Source of the DNA: Bernardetiaceae bacterium
GTDB taxonomy: Bacteria; Bacteroidota; Bacteroidia; Cytophagales; Thermoflexibacteraceae
Direction: 5' to 3'
Length of the DNA stretch: 64,000 bases
Assembly (NCBI GenBank): GCA_025056255.1
Contig: JANWVT010000010.1
Coordinates: forward strand, 6,662-70,661
In this document: positions 28,218 through 37,152 of the stretch, piece after piece
How positions within the stretch are numbered: the stretch's first letter is position 1
Layout of the letters: every line of letters begins with the position of its first letter
Position numbers and translations under genes: made by a program
The notes under the pieces: generated by a model
Database searches by the model: none
The model's input: only the letters and a program-made list of their open reading frames with translations
Told to the model about the DNA's origin: nothing

Positions 28218-28837
28218 TGCATATTCACAGTACGCCCAAGTGGCTGCACCGTTGGCTTAGCGGCTTTACTTGGCATAAGCCAACCGATAGAAAGGTGCTT
28301 TATCTTACTTTTGACGACGGTCCTATTAGCATGACAGAGTGGATTTTGGACGTACTGAAAGATTACGACGCAAAAGCTACCTTCTTTTGTGTTGGAGAGA
28401 ACATCATGCGCAATCCGCACATATTTTGCCGCACTCTTGCCGAAGGGCATGCAGTGGGCAACCATACCCACAATCACCTAAGTGGCTGGAAGAGTTCGTT
28501 GAAGCATTACTTAGCAAATACAGCTTTGTGTTGTGCTACAATGCAAAAATATGGAGCCGTTTGTCGGCTTTTTCGTCCACCCTACGGACGCATTACGGCT
28601 CGCCAAGCTACTGCTTTGCGCCAGCAATACGAGTTGATTATGTGGGATGTGCTGACCTGCGACTACAGCCCTCGCATTCGTCCGCAAGACTGCCTGCAAA
28701 ACTCTATTGCTGCTACCCAAAAAGGCTCTATTGTTGTTTTTCACGACAATAAAAAAGCAGACGTTAACATTCGTTATGCTCTGCCGCGCTATTTGGCACA
28801 TTTTGCCGATTTAGGTTTTACTTTTGAGTGTTTGTAA
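28217..28837 (+). CDS. Polysaccharide deacetylase (NodB homology, CE4)
   Basis: 206 residues. NodB motifs: TFDDGP (31-36), with metal ligands D34, H83 and H87 in the HTHNH stretch, then RPPYG and a later VVFHDN. CE4 enzymes remove acetyl groups from chitin-like polymers, peptidoglycan or xylan. No signal peptide is obvious; the N-terminus (KWLHRWLSGFTWHK) is basic and amphipathic. The start overlaps the typA stop (TGATG), so translation is probably coupled. Confidence 0.88.
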   Translation: MHIHSTPKWLHRWLSGFTWHKPTDRKVLYLTFDDGPISMTEWILDVLKDYDAKATFFCVGENIMRNPHIFCRTLAEGHAVGNHTHNHLSGWKSSLKHYLANTALCCATMQKYGAVCRLFRPPYGRITARQATALRQQYELIMWDVLTCDYSPRIRPQDCLQNSIAATQKGSIVVFHDNKKADVNIRYALPRYLAHFADLGFTFECL

Positions 28838-28841
28838 TCAT

Positions 28842-29762
28842 TTATGCCATAATGCAGCGCTGCTTGTAGGTGGCAATTGCTTCACTCATGAGTTCCTTGC
28901 CGAGTTCCATCAGTTCAGAAGCTTTGAAAAACTCGAAAGTGCCTGCCGAGTCAGCTGGGATGTTGACTAATATGTCTATTTCATGCCTATGGCGTGCAAT
29001 CGTTAATTGAGCCATTCGTCGAACCATGGCTGAGGAAGAAGCTGTTAACAGCGAATAATAACCTAAACTTTGCTTGTCTGCTGAAGAAGTCAGTCGGGAG
29101 AGGCGATTAATAAAGCCATTGATACTAAATCTGCCATTGGCATCGGTCAGGTCTGTTTGGTAATGTGCCTGATGATGAGCAATGTTTTTCTCAGCTGTTT
29201 TAGTAAGCGGTTCTCCATATAAGTTGATAACCACCAATAGCTCATCTCCTGTGCGTGGTACGTGTTCAATAGGCACTGGATTGAGCACCCCGCCATCTAC
29301 TAAAAATGTATTGCCAAATTTCACTGGTGTAATTACAGCAGGAATAGCAATGGAAGCGCGGGCTGCCTCATAAAAACTGCCACGTGTAAAAACCACTTCT
29401 TGCTCATTTAAAATATCGGTTGCTACAGCAGCATAGGGAATATGCATCTGCTCTATAGGCATATCTGGGATAAGCATTTTCATTTTTTCAAACACTTTCT
29501 CCCCTTTAATTAAGCCATGAGGCGCCAAAGTAAAGTCCATCAATCCCCATACATCGCGTTTGTTGAGTGTCTTAATCCAATTAGTGTAGGTTTCCAGTTG
29601 TCCCATGGCATATACGCCCCCAATAACTGCTCCAATAGAAGAACCTACTACGGAAGCAATTTGAAAACCGTTCTCTTCTAAGGCTTGGATAGCTCCTGCT
29701 TGTGCTAAACCGCGCGAGCCCCCACTGGACAACACTAAGGCTACTTTCTTGTTTTGCTTCAT
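28842..29762 (-). CDS. Patatin-like phospholipase
   Basis: 306 residues. Oxyanion-hole loop SSGGSRGLAQAG near the N-terminus, nucleophile elbow G40-S-S-I-G (S42) and catalytic D156 in VDGG complete the Ser-Asp dyad. No signal peptide; likely a cytosolic or membrane-associated lipid acyl hydrolase. It is convergent with the deacetylase gene, with 4 bp between. Confidence 0.88.
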   Translation of the reverse strand: MKQNKKVALVLSSGGSRGLAQAGAIQALEENGFQIASVVGSSIGAVIGGVYAMGQLETYTNWIKTLNKRDVWGLMDFTLAPHGLIKGEKVFEKMKMLIPDMPIEQMHIPYAAVATDILNEQEVVFTRGSFYEAARASIAIPAVITPVKFGNTFLVDGGVLNPVPIEHVPRTGDELLVVINLYGEPLTKTAEKNIAHHQAHYQTDLTDANGRFSINGFINRLSRLTSSADKQSLGYYSLLTASSSAMVRRMAQLTIARHRHEIDILVNIPADSAGTFEFFKASELMELGKELMSEAIATYKQRCIMA

Positions 29763-30375
29763 TTGTTGTAGTTAGCTTGTTGTTTAATAGGTTGCAATGT
29801 TAGTTTGATGTCGCATGGATTAAAATTTAAAAATGACAAAATTTTTACAACATAAAAACTTTTTCATCAGTGTTGAGAACAACTAACGCCACTGTTATTT
29901 TTCTATGCAAATCAGAACGAATCGGACAAGGCATAGGTTACAAAAGAGGGGTTGCGCTCCTGATCCTTATGCTTGGCAAGCAAGTTAAAACTTTTTTATT
30001 TCGCATGCCGCCTTAGCAGTTGTTTAGGTTTTTAGAGGGTTCATTTTGCCAATATAGTTTAAAGGCAAACTCGCTGCTGTTTGTGTTCTCACCAACTACC
30101 CTGTTGCAAGTATGCACTACGGTGTAGTAAGGTTGTCAGTTACAAAATACCATCATCCTGTCTAAGTGGTTTTTATCCATCATGTCGGTCTTTGTAAAAC
30201 CTAAGCATATTCTTACACCTGTCAGATTTATTTGCTGCATAAAGGTGCGCTTCTGTTTGTACTCTCTTTGCCGTTGTTGGCGCATTTACAAACAATCGTT
30301 CGTAGTGTGCAACAACACATACAAGGGCGTGATATGTGCACTATAGCCAAGTGAAGGATATTTTGAACCTGCTGA
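29763..30375. other. 613-bp gene-free region
   Basis: No coding region is supported. It carries one copy of the dispersed repeat described separately (30072-30207). I saw no RNA gene or clear terminator in the remainder. Confidence 0.5.
30072..30207 (-). repeat. Dispersed intergenic repeat, copy 1
   Basis: Read on the minus strand it runs ATGCTTAGGTTTTACAAAG, ACATGATGG, TTAGACAGGATGATGG, TACTTGCAACAGGG, then GAGAACACAAACAGCAGCG. The same blocks in the same order occur at 56687-56853, and the later blocks at 39135-39254. Confidence 0.6.
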
Positions 30376-31044
30376 TTACGAAGTTTTTCCTGCCACAACC
30401 ACTACAATTTCTCCTTTAACAGCTTTTTGGCTAAAGTAAGCAAGCACTTCTGCCACTGTTCCTCTAACCATTTCTTCGTGCAGTTTGCTGATTTCACGGG
30501 CAACACAAATCGGGCGGTCAGCGCCACAATGCAATTGCAACTCTTCGAGCAGTTTGAGCAGGCGGTGTGGCGATTCATACAATACAATGGTATGTTCTGA
30601 GTGGGCAATCTGTACCAGTTGGGTGTGCCTGCCCTTCTTATGAGGTAAAAATCCCCAAAATGTGAAAACATCACACGGCAAGCCCGAAGCTACTAACGCT
30701 GGAACAAAAGCTGTTGGACCGGGCAGACATTCCACAGCAATACCCTCGCGTATGCAAGCGCGAATTAGCAGAAAGCCCGGGTCGGAAATACCGGGTGTGC
30801 CCGCATCGCTGACCAATGCTCCTTTTTGCCCTTCTTTGAGGCGTGTCAAAATGCTTTCTAAGGCTTTGTGTTCATTAGCAGCATGAAAACTCAGCAGTGG
30901 CTTTTTAATGTCGAAGTGTTTCAACAAATTGCCGGATACGCGTGTGTCTTCTGCAATAACAAAATCGGCTTGGCGCAATACGCGCAAGGCGCGCAAGGTA
31001 ATATCTTCCAAATTACCTATTGGGGTGGGAACAACCGTGAGCAT
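30376..31044 (-). CDS. rsmI: 16S rRNA 2'-O-methyltransferase RsmI
   Basis: Methylates the ribose of C1402 in 16S rRNA. 222 residues. Tetrapyrrole-methylase fold with VVPTPIGNLEDITLRA at the N-terminus, AEDTRVSG, VSDAGTPGISDPG and FWGFLPHKKGR, all hallmark RsmI segments. It lies 8 bp after the DUF2452 gene, so the two are likely co-transcribed. Confidence 0.95.
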   Translation of the reverse strand: MLTVVPTPIGNLEDITLRALRVLRQADFVIAEDTRVSGNLLKHFDIKKPLLSFHAANEHKALESILTRLKEGQKGALVSDAGTPGISDPGFLLIRACIREGIAVECLPGPTAFVPALVASGLPCDVFTFWGFLPHKKGRHTQLVQIAHSEHTIVLYESPHRLLKLLEELQLHCGADRPICVAREISKLHEEMVRGTVAEVLAYFSQKAVKGEIVVVVAGKTS

Positions 31045-31052
31045 GCCAAGGG

Positions 31053-31538
31053 TTACAGATTTTCACCCAATTCTAAAACTTCCCAAGTATGGTCTGCTAA
31101 TAAGTGGACTTTGGCGATGAATTTAGAATACTTGCGACTGCGCCCCCATTCGTTAGGGGCAATCAGAGAAAGCACATCTCGCTGTCCTTCGCGTTCATAC
31201 AGGTAATAGATGCGCCCAATCAGTGGTTTAAATCGCATTTCTGCTTGGTAGATGCGCTCTGAAACCCAAATGCGTTCTTGAATAGCCTTTGCTTGGTTGA
31301 CCAATGTTTGCATTTGCTCATACAACTGCTGCATTTGCGAACCTGTCTGCTGTCGCATGGCTTCAAGGGCATTGGCTTTGATGCTTCCTTCATCTTCAGG
31401 TTTGATAACAGCACCTCCTACCGTATGCGCATAGGGCAGCGTACTGGGATGAGTGCTTATCTTCTCCCGCATTTTTTCTATGTCGATGCTATTTATATCA
31501 ACAGGTTTGCCAATTTTTTCGTTCTCTGGTTGGGGCAT
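31053..31538 (-). CDS. DUF2452 protein
   Basis: 161 residues. The DUF2452 pattern is clear: LPYAHTVGGAVIKPEDEG, QAKAIQERIWVSERIYQAEM, FKPLIGRIYYLYE, WGRS and LLADHTWEVLE. The family is conserved in Bacteroidota and has no known function. Cytosolic, with a central helical region. Upstream of rsmI by 8 bp. Confidence 0.88.
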   Translation of the reverse strand: MPQPENEKIGKPVDINSIDIEKMREKISTHPSTLPYAHTVGGAVIKPEDEGSIKANALEAMRQQTGSQMQQLYEQMQTLVNQAKAIQERIWVSERIYQAEMRFKPLIGRIYYLYEREGQRDVLSLIAPNEWGRSRKYSKFIAKVHLLADHTWEVLELGENL

Positions 31539-31601
31539 ATTATTGTTTTCTAGTAAATCTAACGTGCAATTACCTTAACAACCAAAAAGGCTTCTGTTTG
31601 T

Positions 31602-32396
31602 TTATACTGCCACAGGTGCTTTAATAGCAGGGTACGGGTTGTAGTTGAGCAATTGAAAATCTTCGTACTTGAATGCAAAAATATCTTTTACTGACGGATT
31701 AAGCCTTATTTGCGGCAGCGGACGTGGTTGACGACTCAGTTGTAAACGAACTTGCTCTAAATGGTTCAGATAAATGTGTGCATCACCCAAAGTGTGTATA
31801 AATTCACCCACTTGCAAGTTACATACCTGAGCTATCATCATTGTCAGCAGGGCATAAGAGGCGATGTTGAATGGCACCCCTAAAAAAACATCTGCACTTC
31901 GCTGATAGAGCTGACAAGAAAGTTTACCATTGGCAACGTAAAATTGGAACAGCACATGGCACGGCGGCAGTGCCATGTGCTCCAGTTCGGCAACATTCCA
32001 AGCACTTACTATGAGGCGGCGCGAGTCGGGATTGTGCTTAATTTGGTCAATCAGTTGTGTAATTTGGTCAATAGTGCGCCCGTCGCTACCTTGCCAACTG
32101 CGCCATTGTTTGCCGTAAATAGGTCCTAGTTCGCCTTGAGCATCTGCCCATTCATCCCAAATGCTCACACCGTTTGCTTTCAGATAGCCGATGTTAGTGC
32201 TGCCTTGTAAAAACCACAGTAATTCGTAAATAATCGACTTCAAATGCACCTTTTTAGTCGTTACCAAAGGAAACCCTTCGGCAAGGTTGAAGCGCATTTG
32301 ATAGCCAAAAATGCTAAGGGTACCGGTTCCTGTACGGTCGGCTTTGCGTACACCATGAGCTAAAATATAGCTGAGCAAGTCGTGATATTGCTGCAT
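31602..32396 (-). CDS. thyA: Thymidylate synthase
   Basis: Makes dTMP from dUMP with methylene-tetrahydrofolate. 264 residues from the ATG at 32396, the length of the E. coli enzyme. Catalytic C146 in [20 protein letters not shown]-like N-terminal loop (KADRTGTGT), [10 protein letters not shown] phosphate-binding segment and [16 protein letters not shown] are all present. The longer start at 32450 was rejected because a -7 box (TACTTTTG, minus strand 32409-32402) lies between it and the chosen ATG. Confidence 0.96.
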   Translation of the reverse strand: MQQYHDLLSYILAHGVRKADRTGTGTLSIFGYQMRFNLAEGFPLVTTKKVHLKSIIYELLWFLQGSTNIGYLKANGVSIWDEWADAQGELGPIYGKQWRSWQGSDGRTIDQITQLIDQIKHNPDSRRLIVSAWNVAELEHMALPPCHVLFQFYVANGKLSCQLYQRSADVFLGVPFNIASYALLTMMIAQVCNLQVGEFIHTLGDAHIYLNHLEQVRLQLSRQPRPLPQIRLNPSVKDIFAFKYEDFQLLNYNPYPAIKAPVAV

Positions 32397-32401
32397 ATGT
32401 G

Positions 32402-32409
32402 CAAAAGTA
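32402..32409 (-). promoter_or_regulatory. -7 promoter box of thyA
   Basis: TACTTTTG on the minus strand, five bases before the ATG, matching TAnnTTTG. No convincing -33 element at the usual spacing. The mRNA would be nearly leaderless. Confidence 0.5.
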
Positions 32410-32571
32410 ACACATGAAAGATGTTTTTTCACTCGTTCAATTGTGCTCACAGCAAAGTGGGCAGCCGAACCATTTAGCCCTTGTTGGTTCGAATCTATTT
32501 TGTGCCACCGTGCCAGCTATTATTACTGCAAGAGTAATTCCAAATAAAGCATCTTTGCGTTTGTCTAAGGC

Positions 32572-33258
32572 TTATCTTCTTGCAATAACCAACAGGCGGT
32601 TGTCAACTTTTTCCATTTTCACATAAGGCACATCGGCTTGTTGCAGCCACGTTTTGATGTCTGTTTCTGATGGAACAATACGCCTGAGCGAGTGAAGCGG
32701 AAAAGTAAAAATAGCAAAGCGCTTAGCAGTTTTGCAAAGCGTAATAACAGACTGCTCTACGCAAACAGTTTTTCGCGACAAATCTAAGGCAATCACTACA
32801 TCAAACTGTTGATGAGGTGAAAAAATGTTCTGAGGTGCCGTTTCTTGTATTTGCAGAAAACCCATACCTCCTTTTTGTAGTGCATAGGCAACAGCCAAAT
32901 GGCGCGGACTGGCTTCGGTAATAGCAGCCGAAAGATAGCGGAAATGCCGCAGCCAACAAATGGTAAATTGCAGATAGTCAAAACCTACTTCCAGCATGTT
33001 GTCTGGGCGGATGCCATTGAGCAATGTCAGTATTTTTTGGAAAATAGCTGGAGTAGGAGTTTGCTTAAACCAAGCAAGTTCGGGCAGTTGCCTTTCTATC
33101 CCTTCCTGCAGCAGAACTTGCTGTTCTGTGGGGGAAAGTTCGGAGAATGGCTTGCGCACCAGTGCCTCTACAAGGGGGGAAACCGGTATTTGTGTATCTT
33201 GCAGCAAGCCGCGAATGTAGGCAGCAGCTAAAAATAGATGATATTCTTCCGACACCAT
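32572..33258 (-). CDS. Uncharacterised protein, possible degenerate SAM-dependent methyltransferase
   Basis: 228 residues. The middle part has a Rossmann-like pattern: MLEVGFDYLQF at the place of the SAM-binding loop, an acidic residue in SAAITEASP, and FDVVIALDL at motif IV. The glycine-rich loop is altered, so activity is uncertain. The N-terminal 90 residues are helical with no known match. Its start codon interlocks head-to-head with that of the next gene (shared CATG). Confidence 0.5.
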   Translation of the reverse strand: MVSEEYHLFLAAAYIRGLLQDTQIPVSPLVEALVRKPFSELSPTEQQVLLQEGIERQLPELAWFKQTPTPAIFQKILTLLNGIRPDNMLEVGFDYLQFTICWLRHFRYLSAAITEASPRHLAVAYALQKGGMGFLQIQETAPQNIFSPHQQFDVVIALDLSRKTVCVEQSVITLCKTAKRFAIFTFPLHSLRRIVPSETDIKTWLQQADVPYVKMEKVDNRLLVIARR

Positions 33259-34426
33259 GCAACGAATTTACAAAGCTTGCCTTAATGATACGGGATTGTT
33301 TATTGCCTTTGTTGCAACAACTTTTTGCTATGGATATGCGTCGCACGGACAACTCGGCATGACCTTAGACAGTTACTACTACCTAGCTGCTGCTCAAAAC
33401 TGGGCGGCGCGCTGCATGTTAGTTGACCATTTGGGAAACACTTATACAAACTGGCCACCGTTGTATCCGTGGCTGCTTTCATTAGGGGCGCCAGATATAA
33501 TGTCCTTTGCTGTTTGGCTGCATGGCATAGCCTTAGTAGCAAGTGTTTTCTTTTTCTCCCGATGTTTGCCTAATGGGCAGCCTTCTTGGTTACGCACCAC
33601 TGTTTTGCTGAGCTATGGACTATATGCGCCACTGTTGGCATGCAGCATTTATTTGTGGTCGGAAGTGGTGTTTATGGCACTATTACTGGCAGCTTTTGTT
33701 GCTTTTAGCAAATCAGACAAGCAGCCATGTGGGCGGGTTTTGTACATTGTAGTAGCAAATTTGATGTGTTTGCAGCGTCATGCCGGTATTTTTTTTGTCG
33801 CTGCATGGGCATTAGCACGTTTGCTTGAACCTTCGCCTTGGCAAAGTAGAATACGTGCTGCCTTTGCAGAGGGAGTAGCAGCTTCTGCAGCTTTCTGGAT
33901 TTGGCAATGGCGCAACTTCTGCTGGATAGAACATGCACAAGATTTTCGGCAAAATGCAGGGTTGGTTAGTCTTTCAGAAAGCATTGAGCTTAGTGTGTCA
34001 GCCATGAGCACTTGGCTGCTGCCGCTTCCATTACCAGTTGCTTTGCGCATAGCAGTTGTGGGAGTAGCAGGGGCAATCATTTTATTTTTTGTTTTGAAAG
34101 AAAGACAAAAAGAGCACATTACTAATGCATTATTGCTCAGTTTTGGGTGCTATCTTGCCGGTATGTGGGTGTTGCGCATGAACATTCCCAGCGAAAACGA
34201 TCGCTATTTTTTGCCCCTTTTCCCTTTTTTTCTAATACTACTGCTTCAAGTTTTGGGCACGCGCCCTAAAATAATTATCCTCTTGCTGGTTTGGATATGT
34301 TTGTACCAAACAGCAAGAGGACTTAAAAACACTTATCAATGGCACCAAAACAATGCAACTCGGTACGAATCAATCTCTAATGAAAGGATAATCGGGCTGC
34401 ACATACACGTCGGTGAAAGCCTCTGA
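33257..34426 (+). CDS. Polytopic membrane protein, GT-C (GT39-like) glycosyltransferase type
   Basis: 389 residues with many membrane helices. The first extracytoplasmic loop has LDSYYYLAAAQNW and TNWPPLYPWLLS, the acidic/aromatic pattern of dolichyl- or polyprenyl-phosphate-sugar glycosyltransferases of the GT-C fold. Acceptor unknown. The start is needed before residue 12 to keep the first helix, which forces an overlap with the divergent gene. Its 3' end overlaps pdhA by 57 bp in antisense. Confidence 0.65.
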   Translation: MQRIYKACLNDTGLFIAFVATTFCYGYASHGQLGMTLDSYYYLAAAQNWAARCMLVDHLGNTYTNWPPLYPWLLSLGAPDIMSFAVWLHGIALVASVFFFSRCLPNGQPSWLRTTVLLSYGLYAPLLACSIYLWSEVVFMALLLAAFVAFSKSDKQPCGRVLYIVVANLMCLQRHAGIFFVAAWALARLLEPSPWQSRIRAAFAEGVAASAAFWIWQWRNFCWIEHAQDFRQNAGLVSLSESIELSVSAMSTWLLPLPLPVALRIAVVGVAGAIILFFVLKERQKEHITNALLLSFGCYLAGMWVLRMNIPSENDRYFLPLFPFFLILLLQVLGTRPKIIILLLVWICLYQTARGLKNTYQWHQNNATRYESISNERIIGLHIHVGESL

Positions 34427-35407
34427 GGGGTCTGGGAAGGGGGAGGCTTCGGCAAACTGTACAGCATCTTCTACAATAGCTTTTACGCGGGCGTCAATAG
34501 CCGCCAATTCTTCTTGCGTAGCAATTTGCTTATTCAGAATAGTGGCACGTACTTGTTCGATGGGGTCTAATTGCTTGTAGGCTTCTACTTCTTCTTTGGT
34601 GCGATATTTTTGAGGGTCAGACATAGAGTGTCCGCGGTAGCGATAGGTACGCAACTCTAATAAAGTAGGACCTTCGCCGGCGCGCGCCCGTGCTGCCGCT
34701 TTGGCTACAGCATGGTGCACAGCTTCTACATCCATGCCATCTACGGGCATAGAAGGCATCTGGTAAGCCTCTCCCAGTACGTACAGGTCTGTAACGTTAG
34801 AAGTGCGCTGCACAGAAGTACCCATAGCATAGCCGTTGTTTTCAATAGCAAAAATGACAGGTAGTTTCCACGTCATAGCCATGTTGAGCGTTTCATGAAA
34901 GGCTCCTTGCCGCACCGCACCGTCGCCCATATAGCAGATACACACGTTACCCGTTTTATTGTATTTCTCCGCAAAGGCAATACCTGCCCCCAAAGGTATT
35001 TGTCCGCCTACAATGCCGTGCCCTCCCATGAAATTTACGTTTTTATCGAACATGTGCATCGAGCCGCCTTTACCTTTGGAGCAGCCAGTAGCTTTGCCGT
35101 ACAGTTCTGCCATTACAGCGCGTGCACTCGTGCCCAATCCTAAGGGATGCGCGTGGTCGCGATAGGCAGTAATCCACTTGTCGTTTTTGCGCAAAGCTGT
35201 AATGGCTCCGGCAGCACACGCTTCTTGACCAATATATAAATGACAAAACCCCCTAATTTTTTGCTGTCCATAAAGCTGTCCTGCTTTCTCCTCAAACTTA
35301 CGCATCAGGTACATGCTTTCGTACCAATACATATACGTTTCTTTGGTAAAATTGCCTTCGGCATCTACTACATTGACAGGAGGGGTCAAAACAAGTTCCA
35401 TATTCAT
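34370..35407 (-). CDS. pdhA: Pyruvate dehydrogenase E1 component, alpha subunit
   Basis: 345 residues. Thiamine-diphosphate site: GDGAVRQGAFHETLNMA ending in NNGYAMGTS, the standard GDG-to-NN motif. The phosphorylation-loop-like segment RYRGHSMSDPQKYR and the opening YWYESMYLMRKFEEKAGQLY are typical of E1-alpha. It needs a beta subunit, which is not in this window. A second ATG at 35401 is equally possible. The 3' end overlaps the GT-C gene by 57 bp. Confidence 0.94.
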   Translation of the reverse strand: MNMELVLTPPVNVVDAEGNFTKETYMYWYESMYLMRKFEEKAGQLYGQQKIRGFCHLYIGQEACAAGAITALRKNDKWITAYRDHAHPLGLGTSARAVMAELYGKATGCSKGKGGSMHMFDKNVNFMGGHGIVGGQIPLGAGIAFAEKYNKTGNVCICYMGDGAVRQGAFHETLNMAMTWKLPVIFAIENNGYAMGTSVQRTSNVTDLYVLGEAYQMPSMPVDGMDVEAVHHAVAKAAARARAGEGPTLLELRTYRYRGHSMSDPQKYRTKEEVEAYKQLDPIEQVRATILNKQIATQEELAAIDARVKAIVEDAVQFAEASPFPDPSEAFTDVYVQPDYPFIRD

Positions 35408-35510
35408 TTATTCGTATTGATGCTTTGCTAATGAAAACCAAGCGACTCGGCGCCATGGGCAAAAATAGACAAAAACATAGGATTATCAACCGATTCCACA
35501 AAGAGCTCTA

Positions 35511-35571
35511 CATATGCAAAAAAATATATATGAACATATGTTTTTTTATTTAAAAACATTTTCTATCTTTG
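35511..35571 (+). promoter_or_regulatory. Promoter and candidate operator of the persulfide dioxygenase gene
   Basis: A -7 box TATCTTTG (35564-35571) lies 45 bp before the ATG. Just upstream, CATATG occurs at 35511-35516 and 35535-35540, the second inside a perfect AACATATGTT palindrome (35533-35542) that abuts the expected -33 position. No good TTG is seen at -33, which suits an activated or repressed promoter. The regulator is unknown. Confidence 0.45.
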
Positions 35572-35616
35572 TGCAATCAAACCAATCTAAACAGCGACTC
35601 AATTTAGGAAAAGCCT

Positions 35617-36981
35617 ATGAAAATAGAACAATTTGAAGACAAAGGTCTCGCGCACTATGCGTATGCTATTTTAAGCGAGTCTGACAAATCAGTAGTACTG
35701 GTTGACCCTGCTCGCAATCCTCAACCGTATTATGATTTTGCGGCTGCTCATGGTGCTACTATTGTAGGCGTGATTGAAACCCACCCACATGCTGACTTTG
35801 TAAGCTCTCATTTGGAGATTGCCCAGCAAACAGGTGCAAAAATCTATGTGAGCAAACTATTAGGTGCTGAATACGAACACGTTCCTTTCGATGAAGGCGA
35901 CACCATCAGCTTAGGAGATTTCACACTTCGCGCTTTAAATACGCCGGGGCATTCACCCGACAGCATCAGCATTGTGCTAAGTGTAAATGGTAAAGACTAT
36001 GCCGTATTTACTGGCGACACGCTGTTTATTGGCGATGTAGGGCGTCCAGATTTGCGCGAAAGTGTAGGCAACCTGACAGCTCAGCGCGAGGAACTTGCTC
36101 GCCAAATGTATCACAGCACGCGTGAAAAACTCATGAAATTAGACGATGACGTGCTGGTATTTCCTGCACACGGAGCAGGCTCGCTTTGCGGCAAAGCATT
36201 GAGCGGTGCCAACTCCAGCACGATTGGTGCAGAAAAAATGAGCAATTATGCGCTGCGCCCTATGAGCGAAGATGAATTTGTAAAAGAACTCATTGCCGAC
36301 CAGCCTTTTGTGCCGAAATATTTTGGATTCGACGTGCTGATGAACAAGAAAGGCGCACCAGCATACCAACCCAGTATTAGCAGCGTGCCTCGCTTGCAAC
36401 CTATTCGCAGCCAAGCCGATACAGCCCAATTAGACCGTAACGTATTGATTGTAGACGCCCGCCCGCAGGTGGCATTCCGCAAAGGACACTTGCGCAACTC
36501 CATTAATTTGATGAACGGAGGTAAATTTGAAACTTGGCTGGGTAGCATTGTGAATCCGGGAGAGCCATACTACTTAGCAGCTGCCGACGAAGCCACCCTC
36601 AACGAATTGATCGCTAAAGCAGCTAAAATTGGCTACGAAGGAGCCATTAAGGGAGCTTTCGTGTTAGATGGCAGCTATACTGAACTGACCTCACCAGAAA
36701 TTGATTTGGAAGCATTCCGCAAGCATCCGTCCGACTATGCTATTGTGGATATTCGCAACTGGTCAGAAATTAATACGAAGAAAATTTTTGAAGGAAGCCT
36801 AGCTGTTCCCTTACCTGAACTGCGCGAACGCATTAGCGAAATTCCGAGAAATAAACCTGTGGTTGTACACTGTGCAGGTGGCTATCGCTCCGCAGCAGGC
36901 GCTAGCATTATCGCCAATTTGTTAGAAAAAGAGGGCGTTACAGTTTACGACCTCAGCGAGGCGATTACTACATTTAATTGA
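35617..36981 (+). CDS. CstB-like persulfide dioxygenase-sulfurtransferase (MBL, pseudorhodanese, rhodanese)
   Basis: 454 residues. The metallo-beta-lactamase-type dioxygenase domain (1-250) has THPHADF (55-61), TPGHSPDS, GDTLFIGDVGR and PAHGAGSLCGK. The first rhodanese-like domain (about 270-360) has no active-site cysteine; the second (about 370-454) has HCAGGYRSA with the catalytic cysteine. This three-part order is that of CstB, which oxidises persulfides and transfers sulfur during sulfide detoxification. A terminator follows, so it is probably monocistronic. Function is inferred from architecture. Confidence 0.85.
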   Translation: MKIEQFEDKGLAHYAYAILSESDKSVVLVDPARNPQPYYDFAAAHGATIVGVIETHPHADFVSSHLEIAQQTGAKIYVSKLLGAEYEHVPFDEGDTISLGDFTLRALNTPGHSPDSISIVLSVNGKDYAVFTGDTLFIGDVGRPDLRESVGNLTAQREELARQMYHSTREKLMKLDDDVLVFPAHGAGSLCGKALSGANSSTIGAEKMSNYALRPMSEDEFVKELIADQPFVPKYFGFDVLMNKKGAPAYQPSISSVPRLQPIRSQADTAQLDRNVLIVDARPQVAFRKGHLRNSINLMNGGKFETWLGSIVNPGEPYYLAAADEATLNELIAKAAKIGYEGAIKGAFVLDGSYTELTSPEIDLEAFRKHPSDYAIVDIRNWSEINTKKIFEGSLAVPLPELRERISEIPRNKPVVVHCAGGYRSAAGASIIANLLEKEGVTVYDLSEAITTFN

Positions 36982-37003
36982 CAGTTGATTGATGGGTTGT
37001 ATG

Positions 37004-37040
37004 AAACAGCTTGCCGCATTAATGGCAAGCTGTTTGTTTT
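37004..37040 (+). terminator. Rho-independent terminator after the persulfide dioxygenase gene
   Basis: Perfect 12-bp stem AAACAGCTTGCC (37004-37015)/GGCAAGCTGTTT (37024-37035) with an 8-base loop and a following T-rich run. Confidence 0.85.
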
Positions 37041-37152
37041 TGTTGCCCAACAGAATTTTATGCAATAGCTAAACTTTCTGCATCAGCAAATTGTATTAGT
37101 ACAAGTAGGTGTGCAAAAGCAACGCATGAAGGCAAGCATTAATAGTAAACTG

